From NCBI RefSeq assembly GCF_003113895.1, contig NZ_BDUD01000001.1, positions 4,103,513 to 4,167,512 of the forward strand: 64,000 nucleotides of DNA. Direction: 5' to 3'. Shown one piece after another: positions 1 to 8,400 of the stretch. Below the pieces are notes generated by a model. It had not been told where the DNA came from and made no database searches. It saw nothing but the letters and a program-made list of their open reading frames with translations. The position numbers were made by a program, and so were the translations under genes. The stretch is from Nostoc commune NIES-4072. GTDB lineage: Bacteria; Cyanobacteriota; Cyanobacteriia; Cyanobacteriales; Nostocaceae. Within the stretch, counting starts at the first letter, position 1. Each line of letters starts with the position of its first letter.

Positions 1-30
1 AATAACATATAACCTAATTAGGAGAAAATT

Positions 31-522
31 ATGTCATCGAAAGTAACAGTCAAAAATGTAAATATAGGCATTGACGAGGCGAGTAGGGCTAAAATTGCCG
101 AGGGTTTATCTCGCCTGTTGGCTGACACTTATACACTTTATCTGAAAACTCATAACTTCCATTGGAATGTAACGGGGCCGATGTTCCAAACATTGCATTT
201 GATGTTTGAGACCCAGTATACAGAATTAGCTTTAGCAGTTGATTTAATTGCCGAGAGGATTAGAGCGCTTGGCTATCCTGCACCAGGCACCTATAGCGAA
301 TATGCCAAACTGAGTTCGATTCCAGAAACTCCTGGCGTTCCAAAAGCTGTGGAAATGATCGGTTTATTAGTGGAAGGACAAGAAGCCGTAGTCCGAACTG
401 CACGGTCTATTTTCCCCGTGGTAGAGGAAGTTAACGACGAACCTACAGCTGATTTATTAACTCAACGGATGCAAGTACACGAAAAGACAGCTTGGATGTT
501 GAGAAGTTTACTGGAAGAATAG
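31..522 (+). CDS. Dps-family ferritin-like DNA-binding protein
   Basis: Dps proteins form 12-subunit shells that oxidise Fe2+ with peroxide and protect DNA. The 163-residue product has the usual length. It carries the Dps signature HNFHWNV near residue 41, followed by a long helix with E/D residues ([18 protein letters not shown]) that supplies the rest of the inter-subunit ferroxidase site. The ATG is preceded by AGGAG at 20-24, seven bases upstream, which fixes the start. The gene stands alone, and a G/C-rich heptamer repeat block follows the stop immediately. Family assignment is firm; which Dps paralogue it is cannot be told. Confidence 0.95.
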   Translation: MSSKVTVKNVNIGIDEASRAKIAEGLSRLLADTYTLYLKTHNFHWNVTGPMFQTLHLMFETQYTELALAVDLIAERIRALGYPAPGTYSEYAKLSSIPETPGVPKAVEMIGLLVEGQEAVVRTARSIFPVVEEVNDEPTADLLTQRMQVHEKTAWMLRSLLEE

Positions 523-667
523 GGACTAGGGACTAGGGACTGGGGACTGGGGACTAATAAAGACTTAATTTTTTTGCCAATCCCCAATACCCAGTCCCCA
601 ATCCCCAATACCCAGTCCCCAATTTCCAATGCCCAATTCCCAATTCCCAATGCCCAATTCCCAAAAG
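523..667. repeat. STRR heptamer repeat block
   Basis: Short tandem heptamers: GGGACTA/GGGACTG units at 523-555, then CCCCAAT/ACCCAGT units from about 583 to 640, grading into CCCAATT/GCCCAAT units. The two halves are mutually complementary, so a transcript could fold into a large hairpin. Such STRR arrays are well known in Nostoc and Anabaena. The block runs into the 5' end of the next reading frame. Confidence 0.85.
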
Positions 668-1303
668 TTGCAAGATTTAATGCAGCAGGCGGGTATTCCT
701 AGTTTTAAAGCGCTGAGTCGCGCTGCTGGTGTCTCAGAGCGTCAACTTTTGCGGTTACGCCAAGGAAAGCTAGAGCAGATGCGGGTAGATGTACTGCTTA
801 AGCTGTCGCCAGTGCTACAGATTTCATTGAATGAATTAATCGCAACTTTTTCAACCGTAGAGTTGTTACAAGAGAAAGCAGCGCCTACTCAGGAATTATT
901 AGAAGAAATTGCAGATTTAAGAAAAGAGTACCAGCGATCGCAACTTCAATTAGAACAACAGCGAGAAATATTACTACAAGAACTCCAGCAGTCGAGTTTG
1001 CAACTGCTGGAGTCTTTATTATTGCAATGGCCAACCGCAGCACAGAAAGCGCAGGAAAATCCCCAGCTACCAGCAATCAAAATAGTACCGTTGGTGCAAA
1101 AACCCCTAGAAAAGCTTTTAGACGCGTGGGGGGTAGAAGCGATCGCACCCGTGGGGGCAAAATTACCTTATGATCCCCAACTGCACCAATTGATGGAGGG
1201 AACTGCACAACCTGGAGAATTAGTCAAGGTGCGCTACACCGGCTACCTTCAAGGTGAGAAGCTGCTTTATCGAGCTAAAGTCAGTCCTCTTACAGAGAGC
1301 TAG
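629..1303 (+). CDS. HTH domain plus GrpE-like nucleotide exchange factor
   Basis: The N-terminal part (about residues 13-55) resembles an XRE-type helix-turn-helix ([22 protein letters not shown]). The middle (about 75-130) is a Gln/Glu/Leu-rich coiled coil. The C-terminus looks like the GrpE beta domain ([34 protein letters not shown]). I read it as the cyanobacterial HTH/GrpE-like fusion, a possible DnaK partner or regulator. The start is uncertain: in-frame ATGs at 629, 650 and 680 have no clear ribosome site, and the first two lie inside the heptamer repeats. Because QKLQDLM looks like part of the first HTH helix, a start at 629 or 650 is plausible. Confidence 0.7.
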   Translation: MPNSQFPMPNSQKLQDLMQQAGIPSFKALSRAAGVSERQLLRLRQGKLEQMRVDVLLKLSPVLQISLNELIATFSTVELLQEKAAPTQELLEEIADLRKEYQRSQLQLEQQREILLQELQQSSLQLLESLLLQWPTAAQKAQENPQLPAIKIVPLVQKPLEKLLDAWGVEAIAPVGAKLPYDPQLHQLMEGTAQPGELVKVRYTGYLQGEKLLYRAKVSPLTES

Positions 1304-1349
1304 AAGGCAAATTTTCGCCTTCCTCGAATGCCCTTAAAGCCTTAAAGGC

Positions 1350-1514
1350 TTATATTTGTTGGCGTAATTCCCCCGTGCGAAAGCCAGGTAGCCGCCTCCC
1401 TACCTCAGCTACAAAACCGCTTATTTGAACCGTATGGCTGCTAAAACCAAGTTTTTTTGTTAAAGTTTCTTCATCTAGACAGGAATTATTGCAATTATGT
1501 AAGTAATCGGACAT
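1350..1514 (-). CDS. Small 54-residue ORF, possibly a gene fragment
   Basis: The minus strand is open from an ATG at 1514 to a TAA at 1350. It has a protein-like composition, including a stretch TVQISGFVAEVGRRLPGFR, and is GC-richer than the surrounding AT-rich spacer. An inverted repeat AAGCCTT/AAGGCTT at 1338-1352 sits at its 3' end and could terminate it. No ribosome site is visible before the ATG. I do not recognise the family; it could be a real small protein or the remnant of a larger one. Confidence 0.4.
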   Translation of the reverse strand: MSDYLHNCNNSCLDEETLTKKLGFSSHTVQISGFVAEVGRRLPGFRTGELRQQI

Positions 1515-1972
1515 AAATAAATGTAAATGCTAATTATTATCATACAAAGTTGCCCATTAATTACCTCAAACTGGAAATCTGAGGTTATATAAACCAAGTC
1601 TACCTGTGCAGGCTATTCTGATAATGTTTATTGAACAAATTTCAGTTTGGCAAAAATCTTTAGCAAATTATCCGAAAAGCTGAAATTTTTACTTGTAGTT
1701 CAATATTAACCTCTAAAAAGATGTATATCCGTTATTCTTAGTTAGTAATTTGCTAGTAGTCAGGCAATATTTAGTTAAATAAAAATTAGTTTTTGATTAA
1801 CAACAAGCTAAAGATGTTTATAGTTTATCCTTACTTATTCTTCTGGTATCACTTATAAATAAATATTCAGCAGCAATTTATGATTTTTACTTGTAAGCAT
1901 TTTTAATTTTCTATGATGGGTATATAATAGCAAAATCAAAGTATCATTTAGACAAATCAGCATATCATAATT
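1515..1972. other. AT-rich intergenic region, no gene seen
   Basis: About 460 bases of AT-rich DNA before the STAS gene. I see no long reading frame, no RNA gene and no clear repeat. It presumably holds the promoter of the STAS gene. Confidence 0.5.
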
Positions 1973-2299
1973 ATGATAGAACAAGTGAAAATTATTAAGC
2001 TCGCTGGAAATTTAAACGCCACAACTTCACAAGCTTTTCGACAAAATATTACTGAAAGTTTAAAATTTGGTACAAAAATTGTGTTAGTTGATTTCCAAGA
2101 TGTAACATTTATGGATAGTTCCGGTTTAGGGGCTTTAGTATTAGCTTTTAAAACCTTGCGGGCAGCAGATAGTAAGCTTGTTCTATGCTCAATTAATGAG
2201 CAAGTCAGGATTTTATTTGAACTGACTAATATGGATAAAGTCTTTGAAATATTTCCTAGCCAAGACGCATTTAATCAGGTTTTAGTCTCAAAGACTTAA
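1973..2299 (+). CDS. STAS-domain anti-sigma factor antagonist
   Basis: A 108-residue single STAS domain. The motif FMDSSGLGAL (residues 46-55) contains the conserved serine pair (S49/S50) that anti-sigma kinases phosphorylate in SpoIIAA/RsbV proteins. Such proteins act in partner-switching circuits, where dephosphorylation lets them bind the anti-sigma factor. The stop codon ends one base before the stop of the convergent PP2C phosphatase gene, a likely enzyme for this phosphoserine. No anti-sigma kinase gene lies nearby. Confidence 0.9.
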   Translation: MIEQVKIIKLAGNLNATTSQAFRQNITESLKFGTKIVLVDFQDVTFMDSSGLGALVLAFKTLRAADSKLVLCSINEQVRILFELTNMDKVFEIFPSQDAFNQVLVSKT

Positions 2300-3436
2300 T
2301 TAATCAAACTTAATTTGCAAGATAGATAAATCATCATCAAAAGCATCTTTGGAGTTTAGGGCGATTAAATAACTCAATACCTGATCGAGTTGGCAATCAA
2401 CCGGATTTTGTAAGCTAACTAGTAGTTGAATAAATGCATCTAAACTCCAAAGTGTACCATCGGATTTAGTTATTTCATAAGCACCATCACTAAAAATGTA
2501 AAGAGTACTGAATTTTTCAATATTGCAAAATCCATCAACATATTTTGCTTCTGGAAACATCCCAACTGGCATACCGGTGGTTTTCAAGAGTTTAACTTCA
2601 GACTTTCTTGGAGACGTGCCAGTTACTAAAACTGCTGGTGGATGACCTGCACTAGCATAAATTAATTGACCGTTGGTTCGATTGTAAACTCCATACCAAA
2701 TCGTAAAGTATTTGTCATTTTGATAATTCATCTGAAAAGTATCATTCAAAGCCTTCAACACATCGCTAGGTTGATAATAATTTAGGCTTTTGAGCGCACG
2801 GGAACGCAGCAGATTCAGCACTGAAACAGACGGAAGAGTAGCTTTGAGTCCATGTCCGGCAGTATCAAGTAAGTAAATTGCCAAATAATCATCATCAAGC
2901 CAATAGTAATCGAAACAGTCACCGCCAAGTTGCCGCGAAGGAATGAATCGGAAATTTATATTGAAGGGTTCAGTCATGGGAAAAGGCAGTAGCGATCGCA
3001 CATATTCTGCGGCTTCTGACATTTCTGATTCTAAAAGCAACTTTTGAGCCTGCAAATCTCTACTCAATTGATGCAGACGTAATCCGGCTCTTACCCGTGC
3101 TTGTAATTCATTATGCTCGATAGGTTTAGAAATAAAATCATCTGCACCAGCATCTAGACCTTTGACGCAATCGGCAACTGAATCTAAAGATGTTAATAAA
3201 ATAAAGAATGTGGTGGAAAATTTGGAATCTTTCTTAATATGATGGCAGACTTCCAGACCAGTTAACCCTGGCATGATCCAGTCACAAATAATTAGTGCTG
3301 GACGATAAACTAGTGCCTTTTCTATCCCTTCTTCACCACTACTGGCAGTAACTATCTGATAGCCCTGCTTTTCCAGCATCCTTTTCAGAAGTATTCTTAT
3401 TGAATAATCATCATCAATTATTAATATTTGAAACAT
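2300..3436 (-). CDS. Response regulator with SpoIIE/RsbU-type PP2C phosphatase
   Basis: Residues 1-120 form a receiver domain with the acidic triplet D8-D10, phospho-acceptor D52 (CDWIMPG) and K104 in SKP. A short helical linker follows. The PP2C-type domain (about 150-378) keeps the metal motifs GGDCFDYY, DTAGHG, SAGHPP, FSDGAYE and DDDLSIL. The architecture is that of regulated RsbU-like phosphatases that dephosphorylate STAS proteins. The gene ends head to head against the STAS gene with no gap, which supports a functional pair even though they are convergent rather than an operon. Confidence 0.93.
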   Translation of the reverse strand: MFQILIIDDDYSIRILLKRMLEKQGYQIVTASSGEEGIEKALVYRPALIICDWIMPGLTGLEVCHHIKKDSKFSTTFFILLTSLDSVADCVKGLDAGADDFISKPIEHNELQARVRAGLRLHQLSRDLQAQKLLLESEMSEAAEYVRSLLPFPMTEPFNINFRFIPSRQLGGDCFDYYWLDDDYLAIYLLDTAGHGLKATLPSVSVLNLLRSRALKSLNYYQPSDVLKALNDTFQMNYQNDKYFTIWYGVYNRTNGQLIYASAGHPPAVLVTGTSPRKSEVKLLKTTGMPVGMFPEAKYVDGFCNIEKFSTLYIFSDGAYEITKSDGTLWSLDAFIQLLVSLQNPVDCQLDQVLSYLIALNSKDAFDDDLSILQIKFD

Positions 3437-3504
3437 AAAAAATTTTAGTAGACACTAATTAATAAATTGTTGTAAAAATATAAAATAAAAATATTTTATG
3501 GACT

Positions 3505-3546
3505 AATGAGTTAGTAGTATATGTATAGTAATACTACTAACTCATT
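3505..3546 (-). terminator. 16-bp perfect hairpin
   Basis: A perfect inverted repeat with 16-bp arms (3505-3520 and 3531-3546) and a 10-base loop lies just past the 3' end of the DUF1350 gene. Read on the minus strand it is followed by an A/T-rich tract. It is a likely terminator. Confidence 0.75.
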
Positions 3547-3590
3547 TCTATTTTCCGTCGAATTCATGACTTTTCAATAGTCATAAAACA

Positions 3591-4358
3591 TTATGGGGGT
3601 GCAAGAGGGTTCACCCACAAGAGGATAGTATTTTTGAGCTGGTTCAAGTCGCGGTATGCTTCTTGTTTGAACCATTGCCCTAAGGCATCAAAGGGGGTAA
3701 AAGATGTTCCAGTTTGCCATTTAATGTCTTGACCTAGAGGTGTTGTATGATTTCCTGGTAACGTTTGTGTTGTCACCATCTGATCAAAGCGTTCTTGTAA
3801 GATTTTGGTTAAAGCTGGGGATTGATCAATGGTGTCATTGCTAAATTTTATTAATAAATTGCGCCTGATGTCATAACGCTCTTGAACAAGCTGGTTGGTT
3901 TCCAATGGTGAGGGAGTAAACTCAATCGCAAAAGTAGAATTGAACTGTTCTACTAAGGGGATAGCTTCTTTAGCGGCGTAGTTGTTGAAGGATATTAAAA
4001 TATTGCCTGCACGTTCTACTTTAAAGAGACTACCAATCAGCAAGTGAAGTTTACAGCCCATACTGTGCCCAATGCCGTAAATGGGGTAGTAAAGCTTGCG
4101 TAATGCCCCAGAATCGTGTAAACGTTCGAGGGTACGGTCAAAGTTTAGCAGCACAGATTTTGCGATCGCAGTATGATCCAAGGTGTTGACGAAAGGCGTA
4201 GCAATTACAACATAACCTTTACTTGCCAATTGTTCGAGTAACCAGCGATAAGTGATGTGCGGTGCAGTGGCGACAAATGCACCTCCTAAAAAATGGATGA
4301 TACCTATGGGATTTCGGGGAATGATTACCCAGTTGCCTCTGACTTCTTTCCAGTCCAT
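3591..4358 (-). CDS. DUF1350 family alpha/beta-hydrolase-like protein
   Basis: The 255-residue product matches DUF1350, a family conserved in cyanobacteria and plastids. Visible features are an N-terminal beta strand with IIHFLGGAFVATAPHITYR, a nucleophile-elbow-like segment GIGHSMGCKLHLL around residue 95, and a late histidine in GNHTTP. Together these suggest an alpha/beta-hydrolase fold. The substrate is unknown. The gene is monocistronic, ends at a strong hairpin, and carries a HIP1-type GCGATCGC octamer just upstream of its start. Confidence 0.85.
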   Translation of the reverse strand: MDWKEVRGNWVIIPRNPIGIIHFLGGAFVATAPHITYRWLLEQLASKGYVVIATPFVNTLDHTAIAKSVLLNFDRTLERLHDSGALRKLYYPIYGIGHSMGCKLHLLIGSLFKVERAGNILISFNNYAAKEAIPLVEQFNSTFAIEFTPSPLETNQLVQERYDIRRNLLIKFSNDTIDQSPALTKILQERFDQMVTTQTLPGNHTTPLGQDIKWQTGTSFTPFDALGQWFKQEAYRDLNQLKNTILLWVNPLAPP

Positions 4359-4683
4359 GCTGATAAGCGATCGCTTTCTTGATATTCTTTATGTTAGACC
4401 GGCGATCGCAACTGTGGGAAAGATTATGAAAAAAGCGACTAAGTGTATCTAGTGAGTAGGTTGGAAGTCAATAAAAGGAAAAAAGGCAGTTCTTGCTGAA
4501 AGCAGAGGAATCCCCATATATAAATTTAGCGTTGCTGAACTAAGGATGTATTATTTCTCGTATTACACATCTCGAAATAAATATAAATAAATTTATTTGC
4601 TCTGAAATCTTTGTGGTAGGTTAATTTAAATATCTTTCCCATGCTTTCCTGTATAGAAAGGTCATTATGAATTACGAAGCATC
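4359..4683. other. Intergenic spacer with a partial GCGTTGCTGAA element end
   Basis: No gene is evident. At about 4529-4550 the sequence GCGTTGCTGAACTAAGGATGTA resembles one terminal repeat of the MITE at 44546-44657 but has no matching second end. I see no terminator or RNA gene. Confidence 0.4.
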
Positions 4684-5403
4684 TTAGCGCTGAGTCTGTA
4701 ATCTTTTCATTTCGTGTTGCACATCTAATGCAATTTGTAATGCTTCATTGAGTAATCTTCCATGCTCAGTAGCCTGTTCATTTACTTGCATGGCTGTTAA
4801 AGTGGCTAAATTGTTGACGAATAGCTCTGTATTACTAAGGATAAAATTCTTATTTTCTCTCAAAATTCTTTCTGTCTTCAAAGCCCGAATTAAATCTGAT
4901 TTAGTGAGTTTTAGCGCTTCAATAACACTTTCTCTTTCCTTTATAAGTACTTCTGGATTACCAGCTTCTTCTATTTGGTCATTGATATCTATTGCTCTAA
5001 TAACAGTATTATATCTTTCAACATCATTTAACAGGATTTGCAGAGAATTTGTCATGTGATATTTGACAATTTTACTTCTACTTTTCCATATTAAATATAA
5101 TATACTTTGTGTAAAACCGCCAATCCAAATACCTAAGACAATTAATAATATCCAGGATGGAATCCTTACCCATGCTACAAATATTTTTATAAATATATCA
5201 AATAAAATATAAGTAAAAACAAATGTAGCAAACCCAATAAAAATTACAGTTGCTCCTTCCGAGCTTTGAATTTTTTGAATGTATACTTTTACTAATTTGT
5301 TTAGAGGATTCGTAATGATTAAAAGTTGATCATTGACAGGTAAATTAGTCAGTTTTTGCAGTTCATCCTGACTCATTTCCAAGCCCTGTAAATCATCCCG
5401 CAC
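4684..5403 (-). CDS. Two-TM hypothetical membrane protein with coiled coil
   Basis: A 239-residue protein of unknown family. Two hydrophobic segments lie close together at about residues 54-78 (TVIFIGFATFVFTYILF and on) and 83-107, separated by a short loop. The rest of the C-terminal half is a charged helical region (EVLIKERESVIEALKLTKSDL) likely to form a coiled coil in the cytoplasm. There is no signal peptide and no recognisable catalytic motif. It is flanked by non-coding DNA on both sides, so context does not help. Confidence 0.65.
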   Translation of the reverse strand: MRDDLQGLEMSQDELQKLTNLPVNDQLLIITNPLNKLVKVYIQKIQSSEGATVIFIGFATFVFTYILFDIFIKIFVAWVRIPSWILLIVLGIWIGGFTQSILYLIWKSRSKIVKYHMTNSLQILLNDVERYNTVIRAIDINDQIEEAGNPEVLIKERESVIEALKLTKSDLIRALKTERILRENKNFILSNTELFVNNLATLTAMQVNEQATEHGRLLNEALQIALDVQHEMKRLQTQR

Positions 5404-6271
5404 AGCTTTTCAATCCTTGCCAGAATAGTTATTTAATCTAATATAGCAATCAATTTTCTGGAATGCTGGCATTTTGTCTAAACTTTTTCAGATAAGTTAA
5501 TACTGTTATGCCAAGTTAAGGTTTTTTGTACAATATGATACTTTTTTTGTACTATAAGAGTAACAATAACGAAAATAAATCAATTGACCGTAAATGCAAT
5601 GAAAATTTAAGACTTTATTGCCCTGGTCAACAGCCATTTGCAGCTACAAGAAACAATAATATAAAAGACCGCAAAAACAGATATTTTGCAGCATTCTCGA
5701 TTAGTATCATCGCCTACCCAGAAATAAATTTTAGCGGATTAGAGCTACTGTCCACTCAAGTAGACTAAAACCTTTGTTGACTCTTCTTCACTCTCTGTTA
5801 TTACATTAGTTGCCATCTGTGGTCAACAGCGACGCATCAATCAGGCTCAAACTGCACACTTCAAACTAGCTGACAAACCTAGAAATGACTTAAGCAACTC
5901 GATCCTTTAACTTATAAAAACGCTAGCTAGTATCTCGCTATCAGACACACTCCAAGCAGTGCAAGAGGTCTAATTTCCTAACACCCGTCAAAAATGAGTT
6001 AACTTACAGTAATACCAGGCGTATTGGTTATAAATCCCTTCTGCCTTCTGCCTATGCTGTTAATGCCCAAAAACAAGATCCCCCTAGCCGTGTTTTTCAT
6101 CGAGCTAGGGGGATCACATATGTGGTAGTCTATAAGAGGTTCGGTATAGTTCCTTACGACTTGATTCTATAGCCAATATTTGAGTTTGAGTAGTCTTACC
6201 ATCAGAATTTATAGTATTTTTACACCTTCTTAATCAATGCTTCATCCCTGTTCTTCCTTGGAGAGGCAGTA
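5404..6271. other. Long intergenic region, no convincing gene
   Basis: About 870 bases. An 80-codon frame at 5526-5768 has low-complexity Asn/Lys-rich composition and no ribosome site, so I do not call it. The only strong structure is the hairpin at 6077-6115, annotated separately. Confidence 0.5.
6077..6115. terminator. 12-bp perfect GC-rich hairpin, no T tract
   Basis: The arms GATCCCCCTAGC (6077-6088) and GCTAGGGGGATC (6104-6115) are perfectly complementary with a 15-base loop. No U-run follows on either strand. No annotated gene ends nearby, so it may be part of an unrecognised transcript or a repeat rather than a classical terminator. Confidence 0.45.
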
Positions 6272-6397
6272 TATGTAAGTATGACAGTACGCAATATGCG
6301 TCACTTGTCATTTTTGTGGATATCTGTAAAAAGATATGTAACTATGGCAATACGCAATATGCGTTACTTGTCATTTTTGTGGATATCTCTAAAAAAT
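6272..6397 (+). repeat. 63-bp tandem duplication in gene leader
   Basis: Two adjacent copies (6272-6334 and 6335-6397) with a few mismatches. Each contains the inverted repeat ACGCA-ATA-TGCGT and a TGTGGATATCT segment. The second copy ends exactly before the ATG of the pentapeptide gene. Because 63 is divisible by three, the reading frame stays open through both copies, which creates a misleading upstream start at 6281. Confidence 0.85.
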
Positions 6398-6961
6398 ATG
6401 AAACTCAAGATTGTCGCTACCGTTGCCCTGTTAGCTTGTTTTGGGTTTGCAGAGCAAGCCCTTGCATTAAATCAGCTAGATTTGGATCAGCTGAAGGCAA
6501 CAAGTGCCTGTCCTAGATGTAATTTGAGTGGTGCTGACCTAACTAAACTGAATCTAACTGGAGCAAATTTGCGAGGGGCTGACTTGAGTGGTGCTACATT
6601 ATCTCAAGCTAATCTTACGAATGCCGATCTTACTGGTGCAAATTTAGAAAGTGCGCTTTTAAATTGGGTCAATCTCAGTGGTGCTTCTTTAACAGGTGCA
6701 AATTTAAAATCAGCATCTCTGGAAAATGCCGATTTGTCTAATGCCGGTTTCATCAGCGCTAATTTGGAAGCAGCAAACTTAAAAAACGCCAAATTGCAGT
6801 TTACCAATTTTCGGGGGGCTAACTTCCGACTAACAACTTTGGCTAATGGTGTCATTACCTCCGACAAACCTTATGGCTGGTCGTTAGAGCGTCAGAATCC
6901 TAGAGAATGTAACGAGTTTCAACCCGAAAATACTCCAGGCACAACCTGTTATTCAAAATAA
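6398..6961 (+). CDS. Secreted pentapeptide-repeat protein
   Basis: From the ATG at 6398 the product is 187 residues. A signal peptide (KLKIVATVALLACFGFAEQALA) precedes a CPRC motif and about fifteen A(D/N)LXX pentapeptides (for example LSGADLTKLNLTGANLRGADL). These predict a right-handed quadrilateral beta-helix. The tail PRECNEFQPENTPGTTC has two Cys. The open frame extends upstream to 6281, but that part is the duplicated leader, and a signal peptide at the very N-terminus fits 6398. Its role is unknown; location is probably periplasm or thylakoid lumen. A second protein of the same plan is at 51894. Confidence 0.85.
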   Translation: MKLKIVATVALLACFGFAEQALALNQLDLDQLKATSACPRCNLSGADLTKLNLTGANLRGADLSGATLSQANLTNADLTGANLESALLNWVNLSGASLTGANLKSASLENADLSNAGFISANLEAANLKNAKLQFTNFRGANFRLTTLANGVITSDKPYGWSLERQNPRECNEFQPENTPGTTCYSK

Positions 6962-7134
6962 GCTGGGGAGTAGGGAATGGGGAGTAGGGAACAGAGCATT
7001 AATTATTTCTCCGTTATGTACCTATCTTTCCCTGCTCCTTCGCTTCTTGCTTGACTTATCCTTGTATAGCAAAAGCATTTTGTTTGTTAACAGTTCTTTA
7101 TCATGGGAAAAAAGCCTATAGATTAATTAAATTG

Positions 7135-8319
7135 ATGCTTACCCGTATAAAAGACTTAGCAGCAAAACTAGCGCCTCGCTTAATTGAAATTCGCCGCCAC
7201 ATCCACTCTCACCCAGAACTCAGCGGCCAAGAGTACCAAACAGCAGCTTTTGTGGCTGGTGTTTTGTCTTCCAGTGGTCTGCACGTACAAGAAGGAGTTG
7301 GCAAAACGGGCGTAATTGGAGAACTGCAAGGCACTAACGAAAATGACCATTTATTGGCAATTCGCACCGATATGGATGCCTTGCCAATTCAAGAGGGGAC
7401 TAATTTAGAATATGCTTCTCGTGCAGATGGTATTATGCACGCCTGTGGTCACGATGTCCATACCACCGTGGGCTTAGGAACGGCAATGGTACTGTCCCAA
7501 ATCGCTGAAGAGTTAGGTGGGAAAGTGCGATTTTTATTTCAACCAGCTGAAGAAATTGCTCAAGGGGCAAGCTGGATGGTAAAAGATGGGGCGATGGAAA
7601 ATGTCTCAGCTGTATTAGGGGTTCATGTTTTCCCTTCTATACCCGCAGGATCTATTGGCGTGCGTTACGGGGCATTAACAGCCGCAGCTGATGATTTAGA
7701 GATTCTGATTATGGGAGAATCTGGGCACGGAGCGCGTCCCCATGAGGCGATTGATGCGATTTGGATTGCTTGTCAAGTAATTACTGCACTGCAACAAGCC
7801 ATCAGCCGGACGCAGAATCCCTTGCGTCCTGTAGTATTGAGCATAGGTAAGATTAATGGTGGCAGAGCGCCGAATATAATTGCTGATAAAGTGCAGTTAT
7901 TGGGAACCGTGCGATCGCTCCATCCCGAAACCCGGGCCCATCTACCAAACTGGATTGAAAATATTGTAGCTAATGTCTGCCATACCTACGGGGCAAAATA
8001 TCAAGTCAATTATCGCCAGGGTGTACCCAGTGTCCAAAATGATTATACCCTAACGCAATTGTTACAATCAGCCGCAGAAGAAGCTTGGAGTAGCGATCGC
8101 GTTCAAGTCTTACCCGAACCTTCCCTTGGTGCTGAAGATTTTTCTATGTATTTGGAACACGTTCCTGGTTCTATGTTTCGCTTGGGTGTCGGCTATAAAG
8201 AAAGAATGATTAACCACCCCTTACACCATCCCCAATTTGAAGTTGATGAATCTGCAATTATCACCGGGGTTGTAACAATGGCATACACCGCTTATAAATA
8301 CTGTCAGCAAAACTCGTAA
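7135..8319 (+). CDS. M20-family amidohydrolase (N-acyl amino acid / IAA-conjugate hydrolase type)
   Basis: The product has 394 residues from the ATG at 7135, which starts the typical opening RIKDLAAKLAPRLIEIRR. Dinuclear metal-site motifs are present: D80-x-D (IRTDMDA), MHACGHDVHT at 101-110 with C104 and H106, PAEE ending at E139/E140, GVHVFP, and the C-terminal HHPQFEVDE. Family members remove acyl groups from amino acids such as indole-acetyl or hippuryl conjugates. A frame open back to 7051 adds residues unlike the family, so I prefer 7135. A strong terminator follows immediately. Confidence 0.9.
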   Translation: MLTRIKDLAAKLAPRLIEIRRHIHSHPELSGQEYQTAAFVAGVLSSSGLHVQEGVGKTGVIGELQGTNENDHLLAIRTDMDALPIQEGTNLEYASRADGIMHACGHDVHTTVGLGTAMVLSQIAEELGGKVRFLFQPAEEIAQGASWMVKDGAMENVSAVLGVHVFPSIPAGSIGVRYGALTAAADDLEILIMGESGHGARPHEAIDAIWIACQVITALQQAISRTQNPLRPVVLSIGKINGGRAPNIIADKVQLLGTVRSLHPETRAHLPNWIENIVANVCHTYGAKYQVNYRQGVPSVQNDYTLTQLLQSAAEEAWSSDRVQVLPEPSLGAEDFSMYLEHVPGSMFRLGVGYKERMINHPLHHPQFEVDESAIITGVVTMAYTAYKYCQQNS

Positions 8320-8321
8320 AC

Positions 8322-8355
8322 AAAGACTCCCAGTACATCAGCACTGGGAGTCTTT
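8322..8355 (+). terminator. Strong intrinsic terminator, probably bidirectional
   Basis: Arms of 13 bp (AAAGACTCCCAGT at 8322-8334 and its complement at 8343-8355) enclose an 8-base loop and are followed by TTTATTTA-type sequence. It lies between the convergent amidohydrolase and hemerythrin genes and can serve both. Confidence 0.9.
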
Positions 8356-8400
8356 ATTTAACTAACCTTTTTTAGAGGATATAGAAAGCTCCAAAGCATT

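Noticed and set aside
1355..1460. Possible structured RNA or riboswitch, because of AGCCAGGTAGCC and nearby stems
   Set aside because: The stretch is better explained as coding on the minus strand (54-residue frame). The expected conserved cores of cobalamin or c-di-GMP riboswitches are incomplete.
5526..5768. 80-codon frame in the spacer before the pentapeptide gene
   Set aside because: Asn/Lys-rich, low-complexity start, no ribosome site and no recognisable motif.
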